A stretch of DNA of 64,000 nucleotides from Acerihabitans sp035013185 (GCF_035013185.1 NZ_JAYGJO010000008.1:62001-126000), one strand, 5' to 3'; counted from the stretch's first letter, positions 8,536 to 17,538 are shown. The notes: generated by a model not told the origin, from the sequence alone. Numbers and translations: made by a program.

Positions 8536-9864
8536 GTGCTAGAACCTTTATCCTGGCGAAAATTGTTGGTGGAGTTGGGGGCTTTTTGCCTGCCGGCGTT
8601 GCTATTGTCGGTGTTTGTTGGCCACCTTGGCTGGCTGCTGGCAGCAGCGTTGCTGGTCGCACTGGTACGAAACTATTTTTACCAGCTGCGGCTGTCGCAC
8701 TGGTTATGGCAGGATCTGCGCCGAACACCGCCAGTGGGTAAAGGCACGTGGGAACCGCTATTTTATGGTCTGCATCAGATGCAACTGCGTCATCGTCGTC
8801 GTCGGCGCGAGTTGGCGACCTTGTTCAAACGTTTTCGCAGCGGGGCCGAGACCCTGCCTGACGCCTTGGTAATGTTGACCATCGACGGTCATATCTTTTG
8901 GTGTAACGGTCTAGCACAGCAACTGCTGGGGTTTCGTTGGCCGGAAGATAACGGGCAACACATCTTGAATCTTCTGCGTTATCCTGAATTTAATGCGTAT
9001 ATGCACAGCCAGTCTTTTCAGCGTCCGCTCACGTTGCTGCTCAGTAATCAGCGTTATGTAGAATTTCGCGTCATGCCTTACACTGACGATCAGCTATTAA
9101 TGGTGATTCGTGATGTCACGCAAATGCGCCAGCTTGAAGGTGCCCGGCGTAACTTTTTTGCCAATGCCAGCCATGAACTGCGCACACCATTAACCGTGTT
9201 GCAGGGGTATTTGGAAATGATGAATGATCTGGATATGGATCAAGCGATGCGGATCAAAGCTGTCCATACCATGCAAGATCAAACTCAGCGTATGGAACGA
9301 CTGGTGAAACAACTATTGGTGCTATCGCGTATGGAAGCAGCACCTCAGGGAGAAATTAATGAACGGATCGATGTTCCTGCCATTCTGAAACGTCTGCAAC
9401 AAAGCGCTGCGGGCCTCAGTCAAGGCCGGCACGATATGGTGTTTCGTATCAACGAACAATTGCAGGTGCGCGGCAATGAGGAGCAGTTACGCAGTGCCAT
9501 GTCGAACCTGATTTATAACGCGGTGATTCATACCCCTGCTGGAACGCGTATCGAAATATGCTGGCAGCGTACTGCCGCTGGGGCGCAATTTCAGGTCAGT
9601 GATAATGGCCCGGGCATTGCCCCTGAACATCTGCCGCGCCTGACCGAGCGCTTTTACCGGGTCGATAAAGCCCGTTCACGTCAGACCGGGGGCAGTGGAT
9701 TAGGATTGGCCATTGTTAAACATGCGCTGAGCAATCATGATGCGCGATTGGATATCATCAGCGAGCCGGGCGCGGGTACCCGTTTTGTATTTACTCTGCC
9801 TAACCGGTTGATTGTCCCGCCCCTTTTGTTGGAAAACAACGCAATAACCCAGCCGCCTGCCTAA
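8536..9864 (+). CDS. phoR: Phosphate regulon sensor kinase PhoR
   Basis: Inner-membrane histidine kinase that phosphorylates or dephosphorylates PhoB according to Pst transporter activity. Seen: two N-terminal hydrophobic segments (about 10-55) without a large periplasmic loop, a PAS domain (about 95-195), the HisKA motif SHELRTPLT with H213, and a catalytic domain with NLIYNAVIHTP (N box), DNGPGIA, ERFYRVDKARSR and GGSGLGLAIVK. It is 442 aa against 431 in E. coli. It starts with GTG 8536, preceded by AGAGGAGA. Confidence 0.97.
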   Translation: MLEPLSWRKLLVELGAFCLPALLLSVFVGHLGWLLAAALLVALVRNYFYQLRLSHWLWQDLRRTPPVGKGTWEPLFYGLHQMQLRHRRRRRELATLFKRFRSGAETLPDALVMLTIDGHIFWCNGLAQQLLGFRWPEDNGQHILNLLRYPEFNAYMHSQSFQRPLTLLLSNQRYVEFRVMPYTDDQLLMVIRDVTQMRQLEGARRNFFANASHELRTPLTVLQGYLEMMNDLDMDQAMRIKAVHTMQDQTQRMERLVKQLLVLSRMEAAPQGEINERIDVPAILKRLQQSAAGLSQGRHDMVFRINEQLQVRGNEEQLRSAMSNLIYNAVIHTPAGTRIEICWQRTAAGAQFQVSDNGPGIAPEHLPRLTERFYRVDKARSRQTGGSGLGLAIVKHALSNHDARLDIISEPGAGTRFVFTLPNRLIVPPLLLENNAITQPPA

Positions 9865-10262
9865 TCTGTATGATTAATCCCGCCCACAGGGCGTCTTGCC
9901 CTGACTACGGTTAATTCCCCTGGTCGCCGCGTTGGACAAGGCCGAGCTGAACGGCGGGGTACCCTTTTTTGTCCGAGTCGGCCCGACTAAAAAGCCTGGT
10001 ATGATATCGGCTTTGAATAAATGGAATGTGAATAATTTTCATGTCTTATGAGGTTATTTCGCCGCCGGTTTGCAGGGTACATGTTACCATTCCCCTTGAA
10101 AAATGGACGTCCGGATGTCCATGAATAACGGACCGCAACTGTTTCCTTGGTGAACTATTTGGTCACTAGGTGGTTAACCGGCAATCCGCTGTCTTACATT
10201 CTCGATGATTTAACCCAACTTTGGGTGATACCTTATGCCTGCCGTGATATCGGAGCTATGTT
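9865..10262. other. Non-coding gap phoR to the methionine-synthase-like gene
   Basis: A 398-nt stretch without a recognisable gene. Near phoR there is a short hairpin, CAGGGC/GCCCTG at about 9886-9902, which may end phoR transcription. The only other recognisable element is the MetJ-like operator at 10105-10120. A short open frame from GTG 10150 into the next gene matches nothing I know and has no good RBS. Confidence 0.5.
10105..10120. promoter_or_regulatory. Candidate MetJ operator (two met boxes)
   Basis: GGACGTCCGGATGTCC is two adjacent 8-mers, each related to the met box AGACGTCT (6 of 8 and 5 of 8 matches). MetJ binds tandem 8-bp boxes, so the arrangement is right. It lies about 140 nt upstream of a gene of the cobalamin-independent methionine synthase family and just after a possible -35 TTGAAA at 10096-10101. 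The assignment rests on pattern and context only. Confidence 0.45.
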
Positions 10263-11378
10263 ATGTCGAAAAATTTGCAACGAGATGTTCCCCCTTTTCG
10301 CGCCGACGTGGTCGGTAGCCTACTAAGGCCGCAGGCCATTAAACTGGCGCGCCAGCAGTTCCAGCACGGTAGCATCACCGCGGCACAACTGCGTAGCGTG
10401 GAAGACCAGGAAATTACCCGGGTGGTTGCCCTACAGCGGGAGCTGGGTTTGCAAGTGGTCACTGACGGAGAGTTTCGCCGCGCCTGGTGGCATTTTGACT
10501 TTTTTGAAGGTCTGGATGGAGTGAGTGCTTACGACGCTGAGCAGGGTATTCAATTTAACGGCATCCAGACTAAAGCTCGCAGCATCAAGGTGACCGGTAA
10601 AATGGCCTTTAATCACCATCCGATGCTTGAGGATTTTCGTTTTCTGAACAGTATTGCCGGTGATGCGGTGGCCAAAATGACCATTCCCAGCCCGAGTGTT
10701 ATGCATTTTCGTGGTGGACGTGCGGCGATAGATGCTGACGTGTATCCCGATTTGGCCGAGTACTTCGCCGATCTGGCACAGGTGTGGCACGATGCTATCG
10801 CGGCGTTTTATGCTGCCGGTTGCCGCTATCTTCAGCTTGACGACACCGTCTGGGCCTATCTTTGCTCGACCGAGCAGCAGCGGCAAATCCGCGAGCGCGG
10901 CGAAGACCCTGGACAATTGGCGAAAATCTATGCCGAGGTGCTTAATCAGGCGCTGGTGGGTAAACCTGACGATATGGTGATCAGTTTGCATGTCTGTCGA
11001 GGCAATTTTCGCTCTACCTGGATTTCCGAAGGGGGCTACGAACCGGTGGCACCTATATTGTTCGGCCAAGTCAATGTAGATGCTTTTTTCCTGGAGTATG
11101 ATACTGAACGTGCCGGCGGTTTTGAGCCTTTGCGTTTTATCAAACCCGGTCATCAACAGGCGGTACTGGGGTTGATTACCTCAAAAAACGGGGAGTTGGA
11201 AGAGGCTGATGCCGTTGTGACCCGTCTGCAAGAAGCTACCCGCTATATAGCGTTGGACCAGTTATGTCTGAGTCCACAGTGCGGTTTTGCCTCCACCGAA
11301 GAGGGTAATTCGCTGTCGGAACAACAGCAATGGGACAAACTTCGCCTGGTAGTAGATGTGTCGAAGCGCGCCTGGTAA
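10263..11378 (+). CDS. Cobalamin-independent methionine synthase family protein (MetE C-terminal domain type)
   Basis: A 371-aa single-domain protein resembling the C-terminal catalytic barrel of MetE and the Bacillus YxjG/YxjH proteins; full MetE is about 750 aa with two barrels. Zinc-ligand candidates are visible: H243-V-C245 in SLHVCRGN and C340 in LSPQCGFAS. Other family marks are FRADVVGSLLRP, VVTDGEFRR.WWHFDFF and LQLDDTVWAYL. It probably transfers a methyl group to homocysteine or a related thiol; the methyl donor is unknown, as the N-terminal folate-binding half of MetE is missing. It stands alone between phoR and brnQ, where E. coli has no gene, behind a MetJ-like operator. ATG 10263 has GGAG upstream. 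Confidence 0.85.
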   Translation: MSKNLQRDVPPFRADVVGSLLRPQAIKLARQQFQHGSITAAQLRSVEDQEITRVVALQRELGLQVVTDGEFRRAWWHFDFFEGLDGVSAYDAEQGIQFNGIQTKARSIKVTGKMAFNHHPMLEDFRFLNSIAGDAVAKMTIPSPSVMHFRGGRAAIDADVYPDLAEYFADLAQVWHDAIAAFYAAGCRYLQLDDTVWAYLCSTEQQRQIRERGEDPGQLAKIYAEVLNQALVGKPDDMVISLHVCRGNFRSTWISEGGYEPVAPILFGQVNVDAFFLEYDTERAGGFEPLRFIKPGHQQAVLGLITSKNGELEEADAVVTRLQEATRYIALDQLCLSPQCGFASTEEGNSLSEQQQWDKLRLVVDVSKRAW

Positions 11379-11383
11379 TCCCT

Positions 11384-11407
11384 CCGGGGCAAGTTTGCTT
11401 GCCCCGG
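11384..11407 (+). terminator. Hairpin after the methionine-synthase-like gene
   Basis: A perfect 10-bp stem: CCGGGGCAAG (11384-11393) and CTTGCCCCGG (11398-11407) around the 4-nt loop TTTG, 6 nt past the stop codon. A T run (TTTTTT) appears only about 10 nt later, so it is a probable but not textbook intrinsic terminator. Confidence 0.65.
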
Positions 11408-11673
11408 CTATACATCGTTTTTTATTATGGATTGGACAAGATTTAATCAGAACTTGTTCAGCTGATTTATCATGTTAACTCCCATAATAGTGAAAGTATT
11501 CACTAGCATAAGTGCTTTTTTTCAGGCGATAGTTCTGCATTGGGGTTAGTCTATTGCCTTGAAAGGCATAAAACGTTTAAATTGCGCGGTTTATTGTGCT
11601 AGGCGGCCTTGATGCGCCGATAGTCATAGGTTTTACTTATTTCTTCTTTCTCGAACAGGCACGGCATTATCCC

Positions 11674-13002
11674 ATGAGTCAGCGTTTACGCTTCAACGAT
11701 ATCCTCGCACTCGGTTTTATGACCTTCGCCCTCTTTGTCGGCGCGGGCAATATCATCTTTCCTCCCTTAGTTGGGTTACAGGCCGGACATCATGTGTGGT
11801 GGGCGGCAGTCGGTTTCCTGATTACGGCCGTCGGTTTACCGGTGGTGGCGATCATTGCCTTGGCACGGGTTGGTGGCGGCATCGACGCACTCACGTTACC
11901 CATCGGGCGTAAAGCCGGGCTGCTGTTGGCGGTGGTGTGTTATCTGGCGGTGGGACCGTTGTTTGCCACGCCGCGTACTGCGGCCGTATCCTTTGAGGTT
12001 GGCTTGGCACCCTTTCTCAGCCAGGGGGTATCACCGACGCTGCCGTTGTTATTGTACAGCCTGGTCTATTTCGCGTTGGTCATTGGTATCTCGCTCTATC
12101 CCGGCCGCCTGCTGGATACGGTTGGGCATTATCTGGCGCCGCTGAAAATTGTTGCCCTGGGTATTCTGGGCATGGCTGCACTATTGTGGCCGGCCGGCAG
12201 TCCTGCACCGGCGACTGAGGTTTATGCCAATATACCGTTTTCCAAAGGATTTATCGAAGGCTACCTCACTATGGATACGTTAGGCGCCATGGTTTTTGGT
12301 ATTGTGATCGTGAATGCAGCCCGATCGCGTGGGGTGAATAATGCCGCATTGCTTACCCGTTATACCATCCTGGCCGGACTGATCGCCGGCGTGGGGTTGG
12401 CCGCAGTCTATATCAGCTTATTTAAACTGGGTTCGGGTAGCAGCGTGTTAGTGCCTGGGGCCCAGAACGGCGCCAATATTTTGCAAGCCTATGTTAATTA
12501 TACATTTGGCTTGAGTGGTGGCGTGTTTCTGGCGGTCCTGATTTTTGTCGCTTGTATGGTAACTGCCGTGGGGTTGACCTGTGCCTGCGCGGAGTTCTTC
12601 AGCGCACACGTGCCCTTATCTTATCGGACGCTGGTCTTTATTCTCGGGGCGTTTTCCATGCTGGTGTCCAATCTTGGGCTCGACCATCTGATCCAGTTTT
12701 CCGTTCCAGTCATGACAGCCATTTATCCGCCGTGCATTGTGTTGATTCTGATGAGTTTTACCCTGCGGTGGTGGAACAATTGCACCCTAATCATTTCTCC
12801 AATCATGTTCGTCAGCCTGGTGTTTGGCTGCGTGGACGCGCTAAAAGGCACCCCATTCCTCAATTTGTTGCCTGAGTGGGTTGCGCATTTGCCGCTGTCA
12901 GCCCAAAGGTTGTCCTGGTTGCCGCCGGCGCTGGCAACCGGTGCGCTGTTCGCCATTTATGATAAATTCGGGGCAAACCACGAGTTGACCATCAGGTCGT
13001 GA
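11674..13002 (+). CDS. brnQ: Branched-chain amino acid:cation symporter BrnQ
   Basis: Inner-membrane LIVCS-family carrier for leucine, isoleucine and valine. About 12 hydrophobic segments; closely matches E. coli BrnQ (439 aa) with 442 aa: ALGFMTFALFVGAGNIIFPP near the N-terminus, GPLFATPRTA.VSFEVG, TMDTLGAMVFGIVIVNAARSRG and VTAVGLTCACAEFF. ATG 11674 (MSQRLRFNDI) is chosen by homology; the frame stays open 78 nt upstream, but those residues have no counterpart in BrnQ. proY follows in the same direction after a terminator, as in E. coli. Confidence 0.96.
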   Translation: MSQRLRFNDILALGFMTFALFVGAGNIIFPPLVGLQAGHHVWWAAVGFLITAVGLPVVAIIALARVGGGIDALTLPIGRKAGLLLAVVCYLAVGPLFATPRTAAVSFEVGLAPFLSQGVSPTLPLLLYSLVYFALVIGISLYPGRLLDTVGHYLAPLKIVALGILGMAALLWPAGSPAPATEVYANIPFSKGFIEGYLTMDTLGAMVFGIVIVNAARSRGVNNAALLTRYTILAGLIAGVGLAAVYISLFKLGSGSSVLVPGAQNGANILQAYVNYTFGLSGGVFLAVLIFVACMVTAVGLTCACAEFFSAHVPLSYRTLVFILGAFSMLVSNLGLDHLIQFSVPVMTAIYPPCIVLILMSFTLRWWNNCTLIISPIMFVSLVFGCVDALKGTPFLNLLPEWVAHLPLSAQRLSWLPPALATGALFAIYDKFGANHELTIRS

Positions 13003-13018
13003 CCGTTTGAGGTACGAT

Positions 13019-13051
13019 TAACCACAGGAGGTTTTCCGTGGTTATTTTTTT
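13019..13051 (+). terminator. Intrinsic terminator of brnQ
   Basis: AACCAC (13020-13025) pairs with GTGGTT (13038-13043); the inside can add a GGA/TCC pairing. It is followed by ATTTTTTT. It lies 17 nt past the brnQ stop and before proY. Confidence 0.8.
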
Positions 13052-13078
13052 GTTTAAAATCAACAGGGTTAATGGGCC

Positions 13079-14464
13079 ATGCAACAACCACCCGCCACAC
13101 TAAAAAGGGGTCTTACCACCCGGCATATCCGCTTTATGGCTTTAGGATCCGCAATTGGTACCGGGTTATTTTATGGCTCAGCCAACGCCATTCAAATGGC
13201 CGGTCCGAGTGTCTTATTGGCGTATTTGATCGGTGGGGTAGTGGCTTATATCATTATGCGCGCCTTGGGTGAAATGTCGGTCCATAGCCCTAATGCCGGC
13301 TCTTTTTCCCGTTATGCCCAGGATAATCTTGGCCCATTGGCGGGATATATTACCGGCTGGACCTACTGCTTCGAAATCCTGATTGTCGCCATTGCCGACG
13401 TCACCGCGTTTGGCATCTATATGGGCGTCTGGTTCCCTGCGGTACCGCATTGGGTATGGGTGCTCAGCGTGGTGCTGATCATCGGCGTGATTAATTTGCT
13501 CAATGTGAAGGCCTTTGGTGAGCTGGAGTTCTGGTTTTCTTTTTTCAAGGTCGCCACCATTATCGTCATGATCGTCGCCGGGCTGGGCATCATCATTTGG
13601 GGCATAGGTAATGGGGGGCAACCGACCGGCATTCATAACTTATGGACCAACGGCGGTTTCTTCAGCCATGGCGTTATGGGCATGATCCTGTCGCTGCAAA
13701 TGGTGGTGTTTGCCTATGGTGGAATTGAAATTATCGGTATTACCGCGGGCGAAGCCAGCGAACCTGAAAAATCGATTCCTCAAGCCATTAACTCGGTACC
13801 TTGGCGGATCCTGGTGTTTTATGTCGGCACTTTGTTTGTCATCATGTCGATCTTTCCGTGGGATCAGGTCGGCACCGAAGGCAGCCCTTTTGTGTTGACC
13901 TTTCAGAAACTGGGCATCCATACTGCTGCCGGCATCCTTAATTTCGTGGTGCTTACGGCGTCGCTCTCGGCGATCAACAGTGATGTCTTCGGCGTAGGGC
14001 GTATGCTGCACGGCATGGCGGGTCAGGGACATGCTCCGGCGATATTCGCGCGGGTATCGCGTCAAGGTATCCCATGGGTGACGGTGCTGGTTATGATGAT
14101 GGCGCTGCTGCTGGCGGTCTACCTGAATTACATCATGCCGGAAAACATCTTTTTGGTGATCGCCTCGCTGGCAACCTTTGCCACAGTATGGGTCTGGATC
14201 ATGATTTTATGCTCACAAATTGCCTTTAGGCGCAAACTCAGCGCTCAGCAGGTAAAGGCGCTGGTATTCCCGATGCCGGGCGGCGTGGTGACCTCGGTAA
14301 TAGGGGTGGCATTCCTGCTGTTTATCATTGGCCTGATTGGTTATTTTCCAACAACGCGGATTTCACTGTATGTCGGCGGAGTGTGGGTCGTGGCACTGTT
14401 AATGGGTTTCGTCATTATGCAGTGGCATAAGTCGCAGCGGTTGGCGACCAGTAGGAACGGTTGA
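13079..14464 (+). CDS. proY: Proline-type amino acid permease ProY
   Basis: APC-superfamily (amino acid transporter, AAT family) permease with 12 predicted membrane segments, probably taking up proline or a related amino acid. It nearly duplicates E. coli ProY (457 aa) over 461 aa: RHIRFMALGSAIGTGLFYGS, GEMSVHSP, YITGWTYCFEILIVAIADVTA, FAYGGIEIIGITAGEA, SLSAINSDVFGVGRML. E. coli ProY is described as cryptic, so substrate and expression are uncertain. malZ, which follows in E. coli, is absent; a peroxiredoxin gene stands there instead. Confidence 0.95.
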   Translation: MQQPPATLKRGLTTRHIRFMALGSAIGTGLFYGSANAIQMAGPSVLLAYLIGGVVAYIIMRALGEMSVHSPNAGSFSRYAQDNLGPLAGYITGWTYCFEILIVAIADVTAFGIYMGVWFPAVPHWVWVLSVVLIIGVINLLNVKAFGELEFWFSFFKVATIIVMIVAGLGIIIWGIGNGGQPTGIHNLWTNGGFFSHGVMGMILSLQMVVFAYGGIEIIGITAGEASEPEKSIPQAINSVPWRILVFYVGTLFVIMSIFPWDQVGTEGSPFVLTFQKLGIHTAAGILNFVVLTASLSAINSDVFGVGRMLHGMAGQGHAPAIFARVSRQGIPWVTVLVMMMALLLAVYLNYIMPENIFLVIASLATFATVWVWIMILCSQIAFRRKLSAQQVKALVFPMPGGVVTSVIGVAFLLFIIGLIGYFPTTRISLYVGGVWVVALLMGFVIMQWHKSQRLATSRNG

Positions 14465-14513
14465 TCGAGGCTGAATCACGCGGGTACGGTGGCCAGGTTC
14501 ATGGGTTTGGCCA

Positions 14514-14548
14514 TAAAAAAAACCGCGGGGAAAACCGGCGGTTTTTTT
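14514..14548. terminator. Bidirectional terminator between proY and the peroxiredoxin gene
   Basis: AAAAAAAACCGC (ending 14526) pairs with GCGGTTTTTTT (14538-14548). The A run on one side and the T run on the other make it a working intrinsic terminator in both directions, fitting its place between convergent genes. Confidence 0.85.
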
Positions 14549-14591
14549 ACAGCATGTACCCGGACATAAAAACCAGGTACAGGTAACCTTA

Positions 14592-15194
14592 TTACAGCAG
14601 GTTAGCGTTTTCAGACAAGTATTTGGCCACGCCTTCCGGGGAAGCACCCATACCTTCTGCCCCTTTTTCCCATTGAGCAGGGCAAACTTCACCGTGTTTT
14701 TCATGGAATTGCAGGGCGTCGACCATGCGGATCATTTCATCAATGTTACGGCCCAGCGGCAGATCGTTGACAACCTGATGGCGAACCACGCCTTCTTTGT
14801 CAATCAGGAACGACGCGCGCAGCGCCACGCCAGCTTCTGGATGCTCGATACCATAGGCTTGCATGATTTCATGTTTCACGTCGGCAACCAGTGGATAACG
14901 AACTTCACCGATGCCGCCTTTTTCTACCGGAACTTGACGCCATGCATTGTGGACAAATTCAGAGTCGAATGAAACACCGATGATTTCCACACCGCGTTCT
15001 TTAAACTCTTCATAACGCTTGTCAAAAGCAATAATCTCGGTTGGGCATACAAAGGTAAAGTCCATTGGCCAGAAAAAAACCACTGCGGGTTTGCCCTGGA
15101 TGTGGCTTTTCAAGTTGAAATTATTGACGACTTCACCGCTGCCCAATACAGCTGCGGCGGTAAAATCTGGTGCTTGACGGGTTACCAGTACCAT
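14592..15194 (-). CDS. Typical 2-Cys peroxiredoxin (AhpC/TSA family)
   Basis: Thiol peroxidase reducing hydrogen peroxide and organic peroxides in the cytoplasm. Seen: peroxidatic C50 in DFTFVCPTE and resolving C171 in GEVCPAQW, the pattern of typical 2-Cys enzymes that form intersubunit disulfides; RASFLIDKEGVVRH is the second family block. 200 aa, full length. It is closer to the Tsa/Prx1-like proteins of Yersinia and relatives than to E. coli AhpC (187 aa), and no AhpF-type reductase gene is adjacent, so its electron donor is unknown. It occupies the place of malZ in E. coli. Confidence 0.93.
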   Translation of the reverse strand: MVLVTRQAPDFTAAAVLGSGEVVNNFNLKSHIQGKPAVVFFWPMDFTFVCPTEIIAFDKRYEEFKERGVEIIGVSFDSEFVHNAWRQVPVEKGGIGEVRYPLVADVKHEIMQAYGIEHPEAGVALRASFLIDKEGVVRHQVVNDLPLGRNIDEMIRMVDALQFHEKHGEVCPAQWEKGAEGMGASPEGVAKYLSENANLL

Positions 15195-15400
15195 GTGTAC
15201 TCCTGTAAAAAGCGGTTAGCTTAGTTGTTAAGTTAGCGTAGAAAACGAGAGCCAGTATAAGGTCTCGTTACCGGTCAAAAAAGGCTATGGGACCAATCAG
15301 TGAGATAGTTTTTACCTATCAAATGGTTAACATTCAAAACCAATGTTACAAAATAACCCTTTCTACGAAAAGGGCAAGCCTGATAAAAAGTGTATGATTT

Positions 15401-16003
15401 TTATCCATTGGGCTCAAGTGCCAGATAAGCGCCGCTGGCCGCAATGTGCATCAAATCGGGGTATAAACGCCAAAATATCTCCTCCAACGCGGAGTAATGC
15501 TGTTCGATCTCCGTAAAAATACCGCCGAGGGCTACCAGTCTCGGTCGCCGTTGCGCCATGCCGTTTAGCACCCGTTCCAGAAATCCCAGCTCGGCATACT
15601 GCTCAAGCCAGCGTTCACGCCACAAAAAAGTATTCAGGGATTGAAAGTCGTGTGGGGTACCTGGCAGCGAAGGGGCAATGGTGGACTCGGCGCTGAGAAT
15701 AAACTCACGCAGTGATACCGTGGGTTCAACCCGCGACCAATGCCGTGCCAGGAAGTGATCCCAGACCACGTCCAGTGCAATGGGTGCCACACGCCGATAA
15801 TCGCGACTAAATAATCCCTTGGCGGCCTTTACCTGTGGATGAACATCGGTCAGTACGTCGATACGCCGATGCATGCGGATACCTGCCACCACGGCGTCAG
15901 GAAACTGGCGATCGGGATTACCCCGAACAAAGTCCGCCATTAGATTGCCCAGTAATGAGCTATCGGCCAATGAGGCGAGATGAAGATGGGCGAGATAATT
16001 CAT
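15401..16003 (-). CDS. acpH: Acyl carrier protein phosphodiesterase
   Basis: Removes the 4'-phosphopantetheine arm from holo-ACP; cytoplasmic, of the HD-like metal-dependent fold. 200 aa against 193 in E. coli. Matches include the start MNYLAHLHLASLA, GNLMADFVRGNP, VVAGIRMHRRIDVLTD (with metal-binding H and D candidates), RRVAPIALDVVWDHFLARHW and NGMAQRRPRL. It is transcribed divergently from queA, as in E. coli, but here a large palindromic repeat block lies between them. Confidence 0.95.
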   Translation of the reverse strand: MNYLAHLHLASLADSSLLGNLMADFVRGNPDRQFPDAVVAGIRMHRRIDVLTDVHPQVKAAKGLFSRDYRRVAPIALDVVWDHFLARHWSRVEPTVSLREFILSAESTIAPSLPGTPHDFQSLNTFLWRERWLEQYAELGFLERVLNGMAQRRPRLVALGGIFTEIEQHYSALEEIFWRLYPDLMHIAASGAYLALEPNG

Positions 16004-16091
16004 GGCTCGAGTTTGACACTATTCTCACTGTAAAGGCCATCAGTATCTGCTTTTTGTTAAGATAATGTTATAGCTGGTGCTGATATATGGA

Positions 16092-16252
16092 GGGATCCAT
16101 GTTGGCTTGGGGGGGCGCTTGGCGCGATGGGTGGGATCCATGTTGGTATGGGGAGTGTTTCGCTTGGCTTGATGGGTGGGACCCATGTTGACATGGCAAG
16201 CGAAACCCACCCATGCGCACATGGATCATCTCCCATGCGGCAAGCGCCCCCT
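16092..16252. repeat. Nested large palindrome with internal direct repeats (acpH-queA intergenic)
   Basis: Three direct copies of GGGATCCATGTTGG or a close variant lie at 16092, 16133 and 16178 (spacing 41 and 45 nt), two preceded by GATGGGT. The block is also palindromic about 16180: GGGGGCGCTTG (about 16111-16121) mirrors CAAGCGCCCCC (16241-16251); TTTCGCTTG (about 16158-16166) mirrors CAAGCGAAA (16198-16206); and the centre is ATGGGT/ACCCAT. It could fold into a very long imperfect cruciform or RNA hairpin. The rest of the 370-nt gap (16004-16373) holds no recognisable gene. Confidence 0.75.
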
Positions 16253-16373
16253 GTAGCATGCAAATAAAAGGAAATCGCCGAGATAAAAAAAAGGGGAATT
16301 CGCTTATTTCTTGCAGCTCGCGGCGCATAGCCCTAGACTAAGCCGCCTGTTTTTTGTCTTAAAGTGAATTCTG

Positions 16374-17447
16374 ATGCGTGTGGCCGATTTTTCATTTGAA
16401 CTACCTGAAAACCTGATTGCCCATTATCCACAGCCGGAGCGGAGCGCCTGTCGCCTGTTATCGCTGGACGGACCGTCGGGCGGGATGGAGCATGGTGTGT
16501 TCACCGATCTGCTGGACAAACTGCACCCCGGTGACTTATTGGTTTTCAACAATACCCGGGTGATTCCGGCGCGCCTGTTCGGCCGCAAAGCCAGCGGCGG
16601 CAAAATTGAAGTACTGGTGGAGCGGGTATTGACCGATCACAGTGTTTTGGCTCATGTGCGCGCCTCTAAAGCACCCAAGCCGGGAACCGCTCTGCTGTTG
16701 GGGGATGATGAAAGTATCCACGCTACCATGATCGCTCGCCACGACGCGCTGTTTGAACTGCGATTCGATGAGCAGCGCGACGTTTTAACCCTGCTCAACG
16801 AGGCGGGTCATATTCCGCTGCCACCTTACATCGATCGCCCGGACGAGGCGACGGATCGTGAACGGTATCAAACTGTCTATAGCGAGCGTCCAGGTGCGGT
16901 GGCCGCTCCCACCGCCGGGCTGCATTTCGACAATCCGCTGCTGGATGCGTTGCGCCAGAAAGGTATCGAGATGGCGTTTGTCACCCTGCACGTGGGGGCC
17001 GGCACTTTTCAGCCAGTGCGGGTGGACTCGCTGGAAAAGCATGTGATGCATTCGGAATACGCAGAGGTTCCTCAGTCTGTGGTTGATGCGGTATTGGCCT
17101 GCAAGCAACGCGGCAATCGGGTGGTGGCGGTGGGCACAACGTCGGTGCGTTCATTGGAAAGTGCGGCTCAAGCCTCCGGGGAAGGACCGTTGGTACCGTT
17201 TTTTGGCGATACCAGTATTTTCATTTATCCTGGTTACCGCTTTCGCATCATTGATGTGCTGGTCACAAATTTCCATTTACCTGAGTCAACCTTGATTATG
17301 TTGGTATCCGCTTTCGCCGGTTACCGGCATACTATGGCCGCTTATGGTGAAGCGGTCGCGCGGGGGTATCATTTTTTCAGCTATGGCGATGCCATGTTTA
17401 TCACCGCCAATCCCGCTGCCGGCCAAGAAACGATCGGCAACGTTTAA
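16374..17447 (+). CDS. queA: S-adenosylmethionine:tRNA ribosyltransferase-isomerase
   Basis: Adds the ribosyl part of S-adenosylmethionine to preQ1 in tRNA, giving epoxyqueuosine. 357 aa, as in E. coli (356). Matches run throughout: MRVADFSFELPE.LIAHYP, LLVFNNTRVIPARLFG, FGRKASGGKIEVLVER, PLPPYIDRPDE, PGAVAAPTAGLHF, LHVGAGTFQPVRVD, VTNFHLPESTLIMLVSAFAG and FFSYGDAMFI. First gene of the queA-tgt-yajC-secD-secF cluster. Confidence 0.97.
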   Translation: MRVADFSFELPENLIAHYPQPERSACRLLSLDGPSGGMEHGVFTDLLDKLHPGDLLVFNNTRVIPARLFGRKASGGKIEVLVERVLTDHSVLAHVRASKAPKPGTALLLGDDESIHATMIARHDALFELRFDEQRDVLTLLNEAGHIPLPPYIDRPDEATDRERYQTVYSERPGAVAAPTAGLHFDNPLLDALRQKGIEMAFVTLHVGAGTFQPVRVDSLEKHVMHSEYAEVPQSVVDAVLACKQRGNRVVAVGTTSVRSLESAAQASGEGPLVPFFGDTSIFIYPGYRFRIIDVLVTNFHLPESTLIMLVSAFAGYRHTMAAYGEAVARGYHFFSYGDAMFITANPAAGQETIGNV

Positions 17448-17538
17448 CAGGCTGGGTGGGTGCTCTGCCCAGCTATCTTGCCGGGGCTACGGCCCGGTAA
17501 TTACTGCATTGGACTGTTTATCCGGTGTTGGAGGTTGA

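Noticed and set aside
10150..10262. Short open frame leading into the methionine-synthase-like gene
   Set aside because: Not recognised, lacks an RBS and overlaps the next gene out of frame.
10431..11156. 241-aa minus-strand open frame
   Set aside because: Lies wholly within the methionine-synthase-like gene, which has clear family motifs; it is a shadow frame.
11596..11673. In-frame N-terminal extension of brnQ (26 codons)
   Set aside because: No counterpart in BrnQ proteins; the conserved protein begins at ATG 11674. A leader peptide is possible but there is no attenuator-like hairpin that I can show.
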